Under the pieces are notes generated by a model. That model was given only the letters and a program-made list of their open reading frames with translations. It was not told the origin of the DNA and did not search any database. This document shows positions 35,257 to 44,647 of a DNA stretch of 59,898 nt, piece after piece (within the stretch, counting starts at the first letter, position 1; every line of letters starts with the position of its first letter). Source of the DNA: Methylococcaceae bacterium TMED69 (GTDB taxonomy: Bacteria > Pseudomonadota > Gammaproteobacteria > Ga0077536); the NCBI GenBank assembly GCA_002170535.1, contig NHDW01000001.1, positions 1 to 59,898 on the forward strand, given 5' to 3'. The translations under genes were made by a program, and so were the position numbers.

Positions 35257-35305
35257 CATACTACTTGATCATATAATTATTTGTAACCAGTTTAGGAAGC
35301 ATTCT

Positions 35306-35755
35306 ATGTTAAACAGAATAAAAAGTTTATTAAGTAATCGCGACAAGGTTGAAGAAGGAATTGAAGCCCAACAGATAGCCGTAGCAGCCGGAGTTCTTTT
35401 GATTGAGATTGCTAGAGCAGATGACGATATAGCGGATGACGAGATTGATATCGCTGTCAATCATTTGGAACATTCGTTTCAAGATAACTCGTTTAAAATC
35501 GATGACGTTTTCAAGGAAACCATAAAGGATAAGTCAGAAGATGCCATTTCTTTGTTCGAATTTACAGACTTGATCAACAAAGAATGGGATAAGGAAAAAA
35601 AAATTAAATTATTGCAAGCCCTTTGGGAAGTGGCAAACGCTGACAATCAAATTGATAAATATGAGGAATATTACATTCGTAAAATTAAGGATTTATTATA
35701 TTTATCGGATAATGACTTTATTAAAGCAAAAATAAAAGTTTTAGATGACCAATGA
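35306..35755 (+). CDS. TerB-family protein
   Basis: A 149-residue helical protein of the TerB/DjlA N-terminal-like fold. The repeated motif is clear: AAGVLLIEIARADDDIADDEID (about residues 27-48) and then LLQALWEVANADNQIDKYEEYYI (about 108-130), each with acidic residues that bind metal in TerB. The name comes from tellurite resistance, but most chromosomal copies have no known role. It has a TATAAT-type promoter and stands 48 bases ahead of the AddB-like gene in the same direction; no other tellurite genes are present. Confidence 0.85.
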   Translation: MLNRIKSLLSNRDKVEEGIEAQQIAVAAGVLLIEIARADDDIADDEIDIAVNHLEHSFQDNSFKIDDVFKETIKDKSEDAISLFEFTDLINKEWDKEKKIKLLQALWEVANADNQIDKYEEYYIRKIKDLLYLSDNDFIKAKIKVLDDQ

Positions 35756-35802
35756 ATAGTTCTCTAATCTAATTTAGATAGTTCATAAATTTAGGGTAAG
35801 CA

Positions 35803-38271
35803 ATGTTGAGCCAAAAAAATTTAGAAATAGTGCCGGATCTAGCAAGCCTAAAACTACGACTTAAAACTTTAGAAACCCAGCTATTGAGTAAGAGAAAAGT
35901 AGCTTCGTTTCCAAGAGTAAGGACAATAGATGATTTTTTGCGCGAATCTTTTTGGGATCAGTCATATGCTGGAAAACAGATGCAACACATAAAATTTATA
36001 TTAGACTCAAATCAAGAAGAATTTTTATGGGGGAATTTAGTTAAAAAAAATAATAAATTTGATACGAGATACGCGTTTGAGTTGGGTTCGAAAGCCAAAC
36101 ACACTTATTATCTGGCCACAAAGATTTTTTATGATATTAAATATTCAAAGCAGTTGAACGAAGATCAAGAAAATTTCTTTCATTTAAGTAAGCAATATCA
36201 AAATTTTCTAAAGCATCATGAGATTGTTGATGTAAATCTACTGCTCCAGAATTTTACAATTTACTTTAACAAAAAAAAATTTCAAGCATTAGGTTTCGAC
36301 CTGCCACTTCCTCTCGAAAAAAAAATTATTTCACTAGCGGAATTTACCCAGCCAAATAACATTCGTAAATCTGATTATCAACTGTACGTATTTTCATCTT
36401 TTGAAGATGAAATTCGTGAGGCATTTAGGTGGGCCGAGGCCTTAAGTTTAAAGAGGCCAGATTCGCGAATTGCTATTGTAGTAGATAAACAGGATATAGA
36501 ATATGCGACGATAATCGGAAAGCACATGAAAATGAGTTTCTATTCATTAGCCGCGCAAGAAAAAATTTGTAAACAGTCTATGGTTCGGTTACCTCTAGAA
36601 TTATTAAAATTGGATTACATTTTTACTTGGGAACATCTGAGCTTCCTTTTGACTAATCGCAATCTTTTTGGAGCAAGTGAAGAGTTTTGTAACCGCTCTT
36701 CATTTGATGCCGAATTTCGATCATCCGGTATTTATCAAATGTCATTAAAGGATTTGCTTAGCAATAATAAACTTTCTCAGTCATGTCCTTTATTTATTAA
36801 GTTTTTGCAACGATTTAATCTGTTTACTAAGCAGAGACAGGGCGAAAAAAATTTTACGTTATGGGTTAGGATAGTAAATGATTTTCTTCAGGATATCGAT
36901 TGGTTAGGCGACAGAGCAAATAGCTGGTTGCAGGATAAAGTTTTTCAAAGTTGGTCATCTGTTTGCGATTCACTTTGTTCGTTGGATGCTTTATGTACCG
37001 GAGAAATAAGTTTCCAGGAATTCTCTTATCACCTAAGTAGAAAGCTTGAGGTAATAGAAATGAGATATGCCTTAGAATCCAGTAATGTTTTTGTTTTGGA
37101 TCCAGACCAAGTTTCTCCTGTTCAACCTACGCATTTATGGTTAATTGGTATGAGTGGCGGTAAACCTCGTCTTAAGAATAAGATCTCAAATTTTTTGCCT
37201 TTGGATCCTCAGATAAAAGCAATGGTTTCGGGGATTGACTCAAGGGTGGATTTTCAACTCAGACAAAAACTTTTTGACTCATTTTCAATTAATAAGGAAG
37301 AAATTATTATCAGCTATAGTGCGTACACAAAGGGAATTAAAAACCTCAAATCTTCGCTTTTGGACTCTGACCCCTTGATACGAAAGGGGGACGAAAAGGT
37401 TAAGACTCAAAAGATTCTTACAAGTCCGGTTGATTATGAAAACCTTTATGGTGCTCGTTTTAAAAAAGATAATCAAAGTTGCGGCTCTGTATCTTTTTTT
37501 GCGGACCAAGCAGCTTGCCCTTTTAAAGGTTACGCAATTCATCGTTTAGGTTCTAAAGCCATTGAGGAACCTAATCCTGGTATTAGTAAAAAATTACAAG
37601 GTATTTTAATTCATGAAGTTCTTGCAAATCTTTGGGCTAATATTAGTAGTTTGGAGAATCTAAAAACAAAAAATACTGATGAATTAGCCCACATGATCCT
37701 TACTAGTATTGAAAATGTGTTCGAAAAAACTGAAAACCTTGTGAACTGTGAAGTTCCGATTGTGGATATCGAAAAAAACAGAATAAAAAAGTTGGTTTTA
37801 AATTGGCTTGAATTTGAAAAAAAAGGCGAAAATTTTAAAGTTGTGGGCATAGAAAAAAAAGTTCGTGGAAGAATTTTCAACACGATGGTCTCGTGTAGAA
37901 TTGATCGATTAGATCGGTTAAGTAACGGTTCCCTTCGAGTGATTGACTATAAGACAGGTTTGTTTACCAAAGGGGATTTGGAGCCGCCCAGAATAAACGC
38001 TCCTCAATTATATTTATATTCTATGCTGCTTGGCCTGAACAAAGTAAGCGGATTTTCGGTCGCTAAGATTAACGTGAAGACAGCAAGCTTAATTTCAAAG
38101 ATTATACAGACTCACGACAATCATGCTTGGCACGATGATTTGGAGGAACTCAGTCATGAAATAGATAATGGATATGCAGCAAGAAGACCAAAGAAATCCG
38201 AATCTACTTGTAAGTTTTGTGACCAGAAGCTTTTTTGCAGGAAAAAAACCTTTGAAAATAGTAAAAAATGA
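35803..38271 (+). CDS. AddB-like PD-(D/E)XK nuclease, helicase-nuclease subunit
   Basis: An 822-residue protein of the family described as probable DNA repair proteins adjacent to UvrD-type helicases. The N-terminal two thirds are an inactivated helicase-like region; no Walker A is visible. The C-terminal nuclease has SCRIDRLDR and VIDYKTG as the D...(D/E)XK core near residues 695-720. Four cysteines placed as in AddB (one in AACPFKGYA, the others in the final CKFCDQKLFC) should hold an Fe-S cluster. With the next gene it would process double-strand ends for recombination, as AddAB or RecBCD do. The stop overlaps the next ATG by four bases. Confidence 0.85.
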   Translation: MLSQKNLEIVPDLASLKLRLKTLETQLLSKRKVASFPRVRTIDDFLRESFWDQSYAGKQMQHIKFILDSNQEEFLWGNLVKKNNKFDTRYAFELGSKAKHTYYLATKIFYDIKYSKQLNEDQENFFHLSKQYQNFLKHHEIVDVNLLLQNFTIYFNKKKFQALGFDLPLPLEKKIISLAEFTQPNNIRKSDYQLYVFSSFEDEIREAFRWAEALSLKRPDSRIAIVVDKQDIEYATIIGKHMKMSFYSLAAQEKICKQSMVRLPLELLKLDYIFTWEHLSFLLTNRNLFGASEEFCNRSSFDAEFRSSGIYQMSLKDLLSNNKLSQSCPLFIKFLQRFNLFTKQRQGEKNFTLWVRIVNDFLQDIDWLGDRANSWLQDKVFQSWSSVCDSLCSLDALCTGEISFQEFSYHLSRKLEVIEMRYALESSNVFVLDPDQVSPVQPTHLWLIGMSGGKPRLKNKISNFLPLDPQIKAMVSGIDSRVDFQLRQKLFDSFSINKEEIIISYSAYTKGIKNLKSSLLDSDPLIRKGDEKVKTQKILTSPVDYENLYGARFKKDNQSCGSVSFFADQAACPFKGYAIHRLGSKAIEEPNPGISKKLQGILIHEVLANLWANISSLENLKTKNTDELAHMILTSIENVFEKTENLVNCEVPIVDIEKNRIKKLVLNWLEFEKKGENFKVVGIEKKVRGRIFNTMVSCRIDRLDRLSNGSLRVIDYKTGLFTKGDLEPPRINAPQLYLYSMLLGLNKVSGFSVAKINVKTASLISKIIQTHDNHAWHDDLEELSHEIDNGYAARRPKKSESTCKFCDQKLFCRKKTFENSKK

Positions 38272-41200
38272 TTGATAGTTCTGATAGAAAACAAACACGT
38301 GATCTAACTAAGTCTTTTATTATTCAAGCCGCTGCTGGTTCTGGAAAGACTACGCTTCTGATTAACAGGTTTATTCTGGCTCTGGCTTCATCTGAAAGGC
38401 CCGAAAAAGTGCTCGCGATAACATTTACGAAAAAAGCAGCCGAGGAGATGCGTGTAAGAGTTATCTCCTTTCTGAATACTACTGAAGACGAGTTAGAAGA
38501 TGATCTAGCTTTGGCATTAAAAATCATTAAAGAAAAGTCGCAAAGTAATAATTGGAATTTGCTTAAAGATCCATCGAGATTATCAATAATGACAATAGAC
38601 GCTTTTTGTATTTGGTTAAAATCAAGAGTGCCTTCGAGCAAAACTGGCTCTTACGCATATTCTATTGAAGAGTTTCCAGAAAATTTATACAAAAAATCAG
38701 CGCGTAATGCGATAAGACAGTTTGTCTTACGGGAAGGAAAAATAAACGAGAACCAACTAATGACCAATCTAGACAATGATTGGACGCGCTTGGAAAAATT
38801 TATTGTTGAAATGCTTTCTCACAGACAGCACTATTTGATGGATGTTGGATTAGATTTGGACAAAGACAACATAAATAAAAGTTTTAGAACATATGCAGTT
38901 CAAAAACTATCGGCTGTGAAGGCGTCTCTTAGTTCTGGGTTTTTTGAACAATTAATTTCTTTATATAATTATTCTTGTTCTAATTTTAACGAAGAAAAAA
39001 TACCAAATTCTTTAGCCTTTAACTTTGAGAATATTGTACTTTGGCAAAAGATTATCAAACGGCTTATTTTCAATCAAGACTTGTCATTAAAAAAAAGAAT
39101 AACCAGCTCCTCAGGATTTCCCAGTACCACCAAAGATGACTATACAGCTTTAAAAATGAAACAGGAGTGGAAGGATTTTATTGAGCGCATAAATAAAAAT
39201 GAAGATCTGCGTGATGGGTTGTTTGAGTTAGTCACTTTGCATCCTACTGGGTTGTCAAATTTTGAGGGAAATCTGTTAAGAGAGATTAGCACTATTTTTA
39301 AATATGCTACTGCATATCTTAGTTTAACTTTTGTTGAACAAAGAAAAATTGATTTTAGTCAACTCTTGATTGACGGGATTAATCTATTGGATGAAAGAAT
39401 AACTACTGAATACTTTTCTGACAACCTAGGATTTTGGTTTACCCATATCTTAGTTGATGAAGTACAAGATACTTCCGCAGCACAATTAGCTTTAATAAAA
39501 AAGGTCATAGCATATTGGGATGGAGATGAGAGAAATTCATTGTTTATGGTTGGCGATTTTATGCAATCTATTTATAGATTTAGAAAAGCATTGCCAGAAC
39601 ATTTTAGTAAAATATTAGAGACTGGAAAATTTGCTAATATCCATTTGGATTTAATAATTTTAAAATCTAATTTTCGTTCCCAAGCAAATCTTGTCAAATG
39701 GGTTAATGACGTAATGCCTAAAATAATTCACGCGAACGGTAGCAATAACTTGAATTTTCAGTTACAACTCGCCACTAAAAAAAGCGAAGGTAACCCAGTC
39801 CTTTTTTTTAACACTAAAAAATTTGGAGAAGGTTATGAGGCTAAGATTGTTTTAAATATCGTTAAAAATATCTCGGCAAGTGCTGACCGTAAAGGAGAAA
39901 TTATTACGGTTGGTATTCTTGCTCGAAGCCGCTCACACCTGAGCGAGATAATTCAACAACTAAACCTATCAAATGTGACATTTATTACTTCTGATATCCG
40001 AACGGTTAAGGATTTTGCCGTTGTTAATGAACTGCTCGCTATTACCAGATCCCTTCTTCATCCAGAAGACAAAGTAGCATTTCTAGCTTTTATATCAGGT
40101 CCTTGGATGGGAATGTCTTTAGCTGATATTCAAGATTTTACAGATTATTTTTTTTCTGACGATTTTGTTAATTCGGTTCGCAATAATTCGAGATTCAGTG
40201 GCTACCTTGACCTAATAGACCTAATTGACAAAGGAAGAAGGGAGCTCCAATATCTGACTTTAAGTTCCGTTGTTATGAAGATATGGGATGCGCTGAACGG
40301 CGGACAGTATTTTGCCGATCCAGATTCACTTTTAGCAGTTAATATTTTCTTTAAAGAACTTAGTTATTTGGAAACTGAAGAAAAAGTAATTACGAACGGA
40401 AAATTGGAGAGTCGGTTAAATGTCCCGTTTTCTGAAGCTGACCATAGTAGGAATATTAAAATCCAGCTAATGACCATTCATAAGTCTAAAGGACTTGAGT
40501 TTGATTACGTTATTTTACCAGGACTTAATAAGAGACCTAGGTATGACGAGCCAAGCATTATTGCCTCAAAACTTTTTAAGACAAAAAAAAATCAGCCTAT
40601 AGGCTTAGTAGCACCTTTTGTAAAAAATGATAAGGATTCCTTTTATAATTATTTAAATAATTTTGAAAAACAAAATCGGATGAATGAGGTTATTAGGCTT
40701 CTCTATGTTGTTTTAACACGTGCTAAGAAGAAAATCTTTATCTTGGGTGAGTTTGAAGAAAGTAATAGTTCTGAAGATTGTTTTTCTTCTCAACCAAATT
40801 CTCTTCAGTCCCTTCTAGTAAGTGCTTTAGGGCGCCCTCAGATAGAAGAGCCAAAATCTCCCCTTAAAGATTTCGTTGAAAAAAATAAAGAAATTCAAAA
40901 AAAAGCTGTTTCAACCAAAAATGCTCCCAAGCCCTTTCATTATGAGTTATATAAAGAACCCGAATCACACAAAAATAATTTGGAGTTTGATTGGGCGACT
41001 AATATAGCTCGCTGTGTTGGGGTAATCATCCATGAGATACTAGAAAGAATAGATGGTTCATCCTTTGAATTAGATAGAGATAGATGGAAGTTTGATTGCA
41101 GAGGTTATGCCCAGCAAAGAATTTGCTCTCTAGGCCTTTCAAGGTCGAAAGAGGAAGATGCCTTATTTAGAATTGATACTTGTCTGGAAAATATAAGCAA

Positions 41201-41531
41201 TAGCGGCAGATGTGATTGGCTATTTTCTAGTGGTCATCGGTTCATTCAGACGGAATATCAAGTAATGACTACCATTCGCGGGTCAAATGAGACCCTAATG
41301 ATGGATAGGATCTTTGTAGACCCAGAAAAAGTAAATTGGGTTGTGGACTTTAAAACCGGTTATCATCAAGGTAAGGATCTGGGAAATTTCTTACAAGAGG
41401 AAGTGAGGAGGCATCAGCCACAGTTAGATTTCTATGGTCAAATTATTTCGGAGCTAAGAGATGGGCCTTTAATGTTAGGCCTGTACTTCCCGCATTATGA
41501 TTTCTGGCATCAATGGCCTTACTCGACTTAA
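38268..41531 (+). CDS. AddA-like UvrD-family helicase-nuclease
   Basis: A 1087-residue superfamily-1A helicase with a C-terminal nuclease domain. Walker A is AAGSGKTT near residue 23, motif Ia TFTKKAAEEMR, and motif II ILVDEVQDTS near 397. Motif III region is GDFMQSIYRFR, motif V TIHKSKGLEFDYVILPG near 750, and motif VI RLLYVVLTRAKK near 818. The nuclease core is at the end (MMDRIFVDPEKVNWVVDFKTG). It should unwind and trim DNA ends together with the preceding AddB-like partner; both carry nuclease domains, as in AddAB and unlike RecBCD. The gene starts within the ATGA overlap. Confidence 0.92.
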   Translation: MIDSSDRKQTRDLTKSFIIQAAAGSGKTTLLINRFILALASSERPEKVLAITFTKKAAEEMRVRVISFLNTTEDELEDDLALALKIIKEKSQSNNWNLLKDPSRLSIMTIDAFCIWLKSRVPSSKTGSYAYSIEEFPENLYKKSARNAIRQFVLREGKINENQLMTNLDNDWTRLEKFIVEMLSHRQHYLMDVGLDLDKDNINKSFRTYAVQKLSAVKASLSSGFFEQLISLYNYSCSNFNEEKIPNSLAFNFENIVLWQKIIKRLIFNQDLSLKKRITSSSGFPSTTKDDYTALKMKQEWKDFIERINKNEDLRDGLFELVTLHPTGLSNFEGNLLREISTIFKYATAYLSLTFVEQRKIDFSQLLIDGINLLDERITTEYFSDNLGFWFTHILVDEVQDTSAAQLALIKKVIAYWDGDERNSLFMVGDFMQSIYRFRKALPEHFSKILETGKFANIHLDLIILKSNFRSQANLVKWVNDVMPKIIHANGSNNLNFQLQLATKKSEGNPVLFFNTKKFGEGYEAKIVLNIVKNISASADRKGEIITVGILARSRSHLSEIIQQLNLSNVTFITSDIRTVKDFAVVNELLAITRSLLHPEDKVAFLAFISGPWMGMSLADIQDFTDYFFSDDFVNSVRNNSRFSGYLDLIDLIDKGRRELQYLTLSSVVMKIWDALNGGQYFADPDSLLAVNIFFKELSYLETEEKVITNGKLESRLNVPFSEADHSRNIKIQLMTIHKSKGLEFDYVILPGLNKRPRYDEPSIIASKLFKTKKNQPIGLVAPFVKNDKDSFYNYLNNFEKQNRMNEVIRLLYVVLTRAKKKIFILGEFEESNSSEDCFSSQPNSLQSLLVSALGRPQIEEPKSPLKDFVEKNKEIQKKAVSTKNAPKPFHYELYKEPESHKNNLEFDWATNIARCVGVIIHEILERIDGSSFELDRDRWKFDCRGYAQQRICSLGLSRSKEEDALFRIDTCLENISNSGRCDWLFSSGHRFIQTEYQVMTTIRGSNETLMMDRIFVDPEKVNWVVDFKTGYHQGKDLGNFLQEEVRRHQPQLDFYGQIISELRDGPLMLGLYFPHYDFWHQWPYST

Positions 41532-41538
41532 AGAAAAT

Positions 41539-42171
41539 CTATCTGTCATCTCGAAACTGTTTTTGTAACATCTCCCTTCTTTCTTGAGCATCAACAGTAA
41601 GGGTAGCTGTTGGCCTTGCTTCTAATCGGCGTAATCCTATTTCTTCACCTGTCTCCTCACAATAGCCGTAAGTTCCGTCGCCTATTCTTCTCAAGGCGGA
41701 ATCGATTTTTGACAATAATTTTCTGTATCTATCTCGGGTTCTTAACTCGAGAATATTGTCACTTTCCCTGCTTGCCCTCTCAGCCTCATCGCTAACATCT
41801 CGTGATTCTGTTTTTAAATTATACAAAGTTTCTTGAGATTGACTAATAAGTTCATCTTTCCAGTCTATTAATTTACCTTTAAAGTAAGCAAGCTGTTTCT
41901 CATTCATGTATTCTTCATTATCACTAGGTTTGTAATTGACATCAAGACTAGCATTTTCTAATTTTGTTAATGAGTTCAATTTTGACTTGCTGGTGTTTTT
42001 ATTAACACTGGATCTTTTCTTAGTAATCTTTTTCTTCTTTGAGGTCATCGATTTTTGAGGTTTATTTTTGGTCGACTTGGCCTTCGCTATAACAGTTTTT
42101 GATGACTGAGCTGAGGTCTTCGGTTTGGTTGTTTTTTTCTTGCTAGAAGAGATTACTTTTTTCTTACTCAT
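41539..42171 (-). CDS. dksA: DksA-family transcription factor lacking the zinc site, with Lys-rich tail
   Basis: A 210-residue protein. Residues 85-210 are a DksA/TraR protein that binds the RNA polymerase secondary channel and works with ppGpp. The coiled-coil tip has the required D-x-x-D-x-A (Asp125, Asp128, Ala130). The globular part reads YCEETGEEIG and TLTVDAQERRE where E. coli DksA has two CxxC pairs, so only Cys171 of the four zinc ligands remains. Residues 1-70 are an extension with 24 lysines, many Ser/Thr and no acidic residue, recalling histone H1-like tails. Zinc-independent DksA proteins are known (for example Pseudomonas DksA2). It converges on addA with a seven-base gap. Confidence 0.92.
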   Translation of the reverse strand: MSKKKVISSSKKKTTKPKTSAQSSKTVIAKAKSTKNKPQKSMTSKKKKITKKRSSVNKNTSKSKLNSLTKLENASLDVNYKPSDNEEYMNEKQLAYFKGKLIDWKDELISQSQETLYNLKTESRDVSDEAERASRESDNILELRTRDRYRKLLSKIDSALRRIGDGTYGYCEETGEEIGLRRLEARPTATLTVDAQERREMLQKQFRDDR

Positions 42172-42415
42172 AGGCTTCCACTACAATGAAATTAAACTTT
42201 ATCTTTTTAAAAAAAATTTGACGCGAAACAATAATCATTTTCTACGATAAGCGCAAGTAAAAACTATATTTTTTTAAGGTTTTTGTAAAATTTGTCAACT
42301 ATTTAAGCATTTGATCGAAAATAATAGGGTATTTCCATAATTCACTAAATTAAATCACTTAATTCAAAATGGTTGGCAAAACGCCTTATTTATAGGTGTT
42401 TTCTCCTTTGTTAAA

Positions 42416-42446
42416 TTGAAAAAAGGCAATTTCATTGTGGTATAAT
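42416..42446 (+). promoter_or_regulatory. promoter for the cytochrome c genes, within a 332-base gap
   Basis: TTGAAA at 42416-42421 and an extended -10, TGGTATAAT (hexamer at 42441-42446), lie upstream of the first cytochrome gene. The 19-base spacing is long, but the TGn extension compensates. The remaining non-coding DNA between the divergent dksA and the cytochromes (42172-42503) is AT-rich, with several A- and T-runs and nothing else that I recognise. Confidence 0.55.
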
Positions 42447-42503
42447 CTAGGTTGTGGTCAATTTTTGGGCAACATACGTATTATTAATTTTGTAGGATTT
42501 TAT

Positions 42504-42824
42504 ATGTCTCGGACACTTTGGATTATTTTAGGTTTACCCTTTTTAGTCTTTAATAATCAAATATTTGCGATAGAGGGAAATCCGGCACTCGGGAAAAAAA
42601 AGTCGGAAACATGTCTAGGTTGTCATGGTGTGACAGGCTATTCTAATGTTTATCCATCTTATAAAGTCCCCAAAATAGGGGGACAAAACAAAGATTACTT
42701 AATTAGTGCATTGAAAGCATATAAAGCTGGCGATAGAAAACATGGGACAATGCAAGCAAACTCTTACAGGTTGTCCGAAGAGGATATGCACGACATCGCT
42801 GCCTATTTGTCTTCGGTTAAATAA
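42504..42824 (+). CDS. small periplasmic class I cytochrome c (c4/c553-like)
   Basis: From the ATG at 42504, with AGGA six bases ahead, the protein has 106 residues. A signal peptide (to about residue 22, ending NQIFA) is followed by one heme-attachment site CLGCH and a methionine ligand candidate in KHGTMQANSYRLSEEDM. The segment YPSYKVPKIGGQNKDYL is typical of c4-type monoheme domains. It should carry electrons in the periplasm toward a terminal oxidase or other acceptor. A second similar cytochrome follows 29 bases later. The longer open frame upstream contains no ribosome site. Confidence 0.88.
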   Translation: MSRTLWIILGLPFLVFNNQIFAIEGNPALGKKKSETCLGCHGVTGYSNVYPSYKVPKIGGQNKDYLISALKAYKAGDRKHGTMQANSYRLSEEDMHDIAAYLSSVK

Positions 42825-42853
42825 GTAAAAAATGCCTTCAGGGAGCAGTTAAA

Positions 42854-43204
42854 TTGGTAATAGATAAAAGATATTTTTGGCTAACTATGGGTTTGAGTTC
42901 AATTTTTTTACTTTTTTTTAGTTTAAATGCTCCGGCAAACAGCATGACTTATGAACAAAAACTGAATGCCTGCGCCGCCTGTCATGGAGTTAATGGCGAT
43001 AAACCTGTTGTACCAAGCTATCCAATATTGGCAGGTCAGTACGAAGATTATTTAGTTAATTCCCTCCAAGCCTATAAAAGTGGAAGAAGAATACACCCTA
43101 TAATGAATGCTCAGGTAAAACTCCTCGGTTTAACCGACTCAGATATAAATCGGTTAAGTCGACACTTTTCGAAGAAGAAAAGTTTAAAAGGACTGGCGGA
43201 GTAG
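42854..43204 (+). CDS. second small class I cytochrome c (c4-like)
   Basis: A 116-residue protein starting at TTG, with GGGAG about eight bases ahead. The hydrophobic N-terminal segment (FWLTMGLSSIFLLFFSL) is a signal peptide or anchor. One heme site, CAACHG, and the block YPILAGQYEDYLVNSLQAYKSG closely parallel the preceding gene, and IMNAQVKLLGLTDSDI contains the probable methionine ligand. The two genes look like products of a duplication and may act as a pair, doing what a single diheme c4 does elsewhere. That functional reading is inference. Confidence 0.85.
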   Translation: MVIDKRYFWLTMGLSSIFLLFFSLNAPANSMTYEQKLNACAACHGVNGDKPVVPSYPILAGQYEDYLVNSLQAYKSGRRIHPIMNAQVKLLGLTDSDINRLSRHFSKKKSLKGLAE

Positions 43205-43258
43205 GAATTAACCACTCCTTTATTTTTTACCGTGTACTTCTGTTAGGACCAATTAAAG

Positions 43259-44647
43259 TTGTTTAGTTCAATGAAAAAAATTATATCTTTCTTTACTAGC
43301 CATACTGTTTGGAAAACTTTAATAAATCGAATCGAGGGAATTAAAAAAACCTCTTTCGGTGATTTGGTAATCAATCAAACTGTTAAATTGAAAAAAATTC
43401 CATTGGCTTCAGCCATAATTTTTTTCAGCGTTTTGATATCTATCTTAATCGTAAAAACCAGACCTGAAACACAGGCTCAACCAAAAATTGAAAAAATTTG
43501 GCCAGTCGCAGTTATATCTGCCGAATCAATAGATATGCAACCCAAGATAACGATATACGGTGAAGTTAGAGCATCTCGAATGGCTTTGATAAGAAGTAAG
43601 CTTAGAGGAAAAATAGTTTCACTTAACCCTGCATTCAAGGATGGCAATTTTGTTGAATCAGGAATTGAATTACTGACCATAGAGCGGGCTCGGTACGAAC
43701 ACCAGACTGCAGAAAAGAGAGCTGATCTTTTCCATTCGGAAGCTATTTTAGAAGAATTAAAAAAAGAGCTTATTTTTGAAGAAAAACTCAAAATTGTTGC
43801 GAAAAAGCAGTTAGATATATCTAATAGAAATGTGGATAGAATTTCTGCACTTGTTTCGCAAGGTCGAGAGAGCAAGCAATTAATTGATGACACCAAGTCT
43901 AAATACGCGACTCGCGAGCAGGATTATTTATTGAAGGGTCAGAGAGTCAGTAAGTTAGAAGCAAAGATCAAACAACAAGAAGCCCTTTATGATAAAAAAG
44001 CGGCAACTTTGGCGATAGCGGAAACTGAATTGTCCGAAACCGTCATTCGAAGCCCACTCAATGGGTTCGTATCAGACGTCTCCCTGGCTTTTGGGCAGCT
44101 TCTAGAGAGTGGCGAAACAGTAGGCCGTATCTTATCATCCAAAGAATTAGAAGTTAGGTTTGAGTTACCCGAAGCAGATTACGGACGCTTCACTAAAAAC
44201 TCGGCATCAAAAGAAAATAAAACTGAAGCCAAGGACCTAATAGGCAGAATCTTAACAATCAATTGGAACCTGGGTTCTGAGCAGCTCTCATTTAACGCCA
44301 AGTTAAGTAGGATAGGGGCAGAAATGAATCCAGAAACTGGAGGCGTTGAGATGTTTGCTTCATTGCAAAATGATGCATCAGAACTTGGTCTTAGAGCAGG
44401 CGCTTTTGTAGAAGTGGTTTTTCCAGATTTTATATACAGAAATGTTTATGAATTACCTGAAAGAGCTGTAACGGACGAAAACTATATTTATGTGGTTAGG
44501 GATCAGAGACTCGTCCGGTTGCCAATTGAAGTTGTAGGTCGATCTAACAATAATTTTTTGATTCGGTCTAAGATCAATTCAGGTGAGTTGATAGTTTCGA
44601 GATTATTCGAAAATATTAGTCCAGGGTTGCGTGTCAAAGTACTGTGA
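43259..44647 (+). CDS. RND efflux periplasmic adaptor subunit
   Basis: A 462-residue membrane-fusion protein. A membrane segment (about 45-63) is followed by the barrel-sandwich half GKIVSLNPAFKDGNFVESG, a coiled-coil hairpin (about 145-250), the second sandwich half ETVIRSPLNGFVSDVSLAFGQL, and beta-barrel and membrane-proximal domains. It links the inner-membrane pump to an outer-membrane channel. The N-terminal 45 cytoplasmic residues are longer than usual. TTG at 43259 has AGGA ten bases ahead; ATG at 43271 is possible. It overlaps the pump gene by four bases. No TolC gene is adjacent. Confidence 0.9.
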   Translation: MFSSMKKIISFFTSHTVWKTLINRIEGIKKTSFGDLVINQTVKLKKIPLASAIIFFSVLISILIVKTRPETQAQPKIEKIWPVAVISAESIDMQPKITIYGEVRASRMALIRSKLRGKIVSLNPAFKDGNFVESGIELLTIERARYEHQTAEKRADLFHSEAILEELKKELIFEEKLKIVAKKQLDISNRNVDRISALVSQGRESKQLIDDTKSKYATREQDYLLKGQRVSKLEAKIKQQEALYDKKAATLAIAETELSETVIRSPLNGFVSDVSLAFGQLLESGETVGRILSSKELEVRFELPEADYGRFTKNSASKENKTEAKDLIGRILTINWNLGSEQLSFNAKLSRIGAEMNPETGGVEMFASLQNDASELGLRAGAFVEVVFPDFIYRNVYELPERAVTDENYIYVVRDQRLVRLPIEVVGRSNNNFLIRSKINSGELIVSRLFENISPGLRVKVL

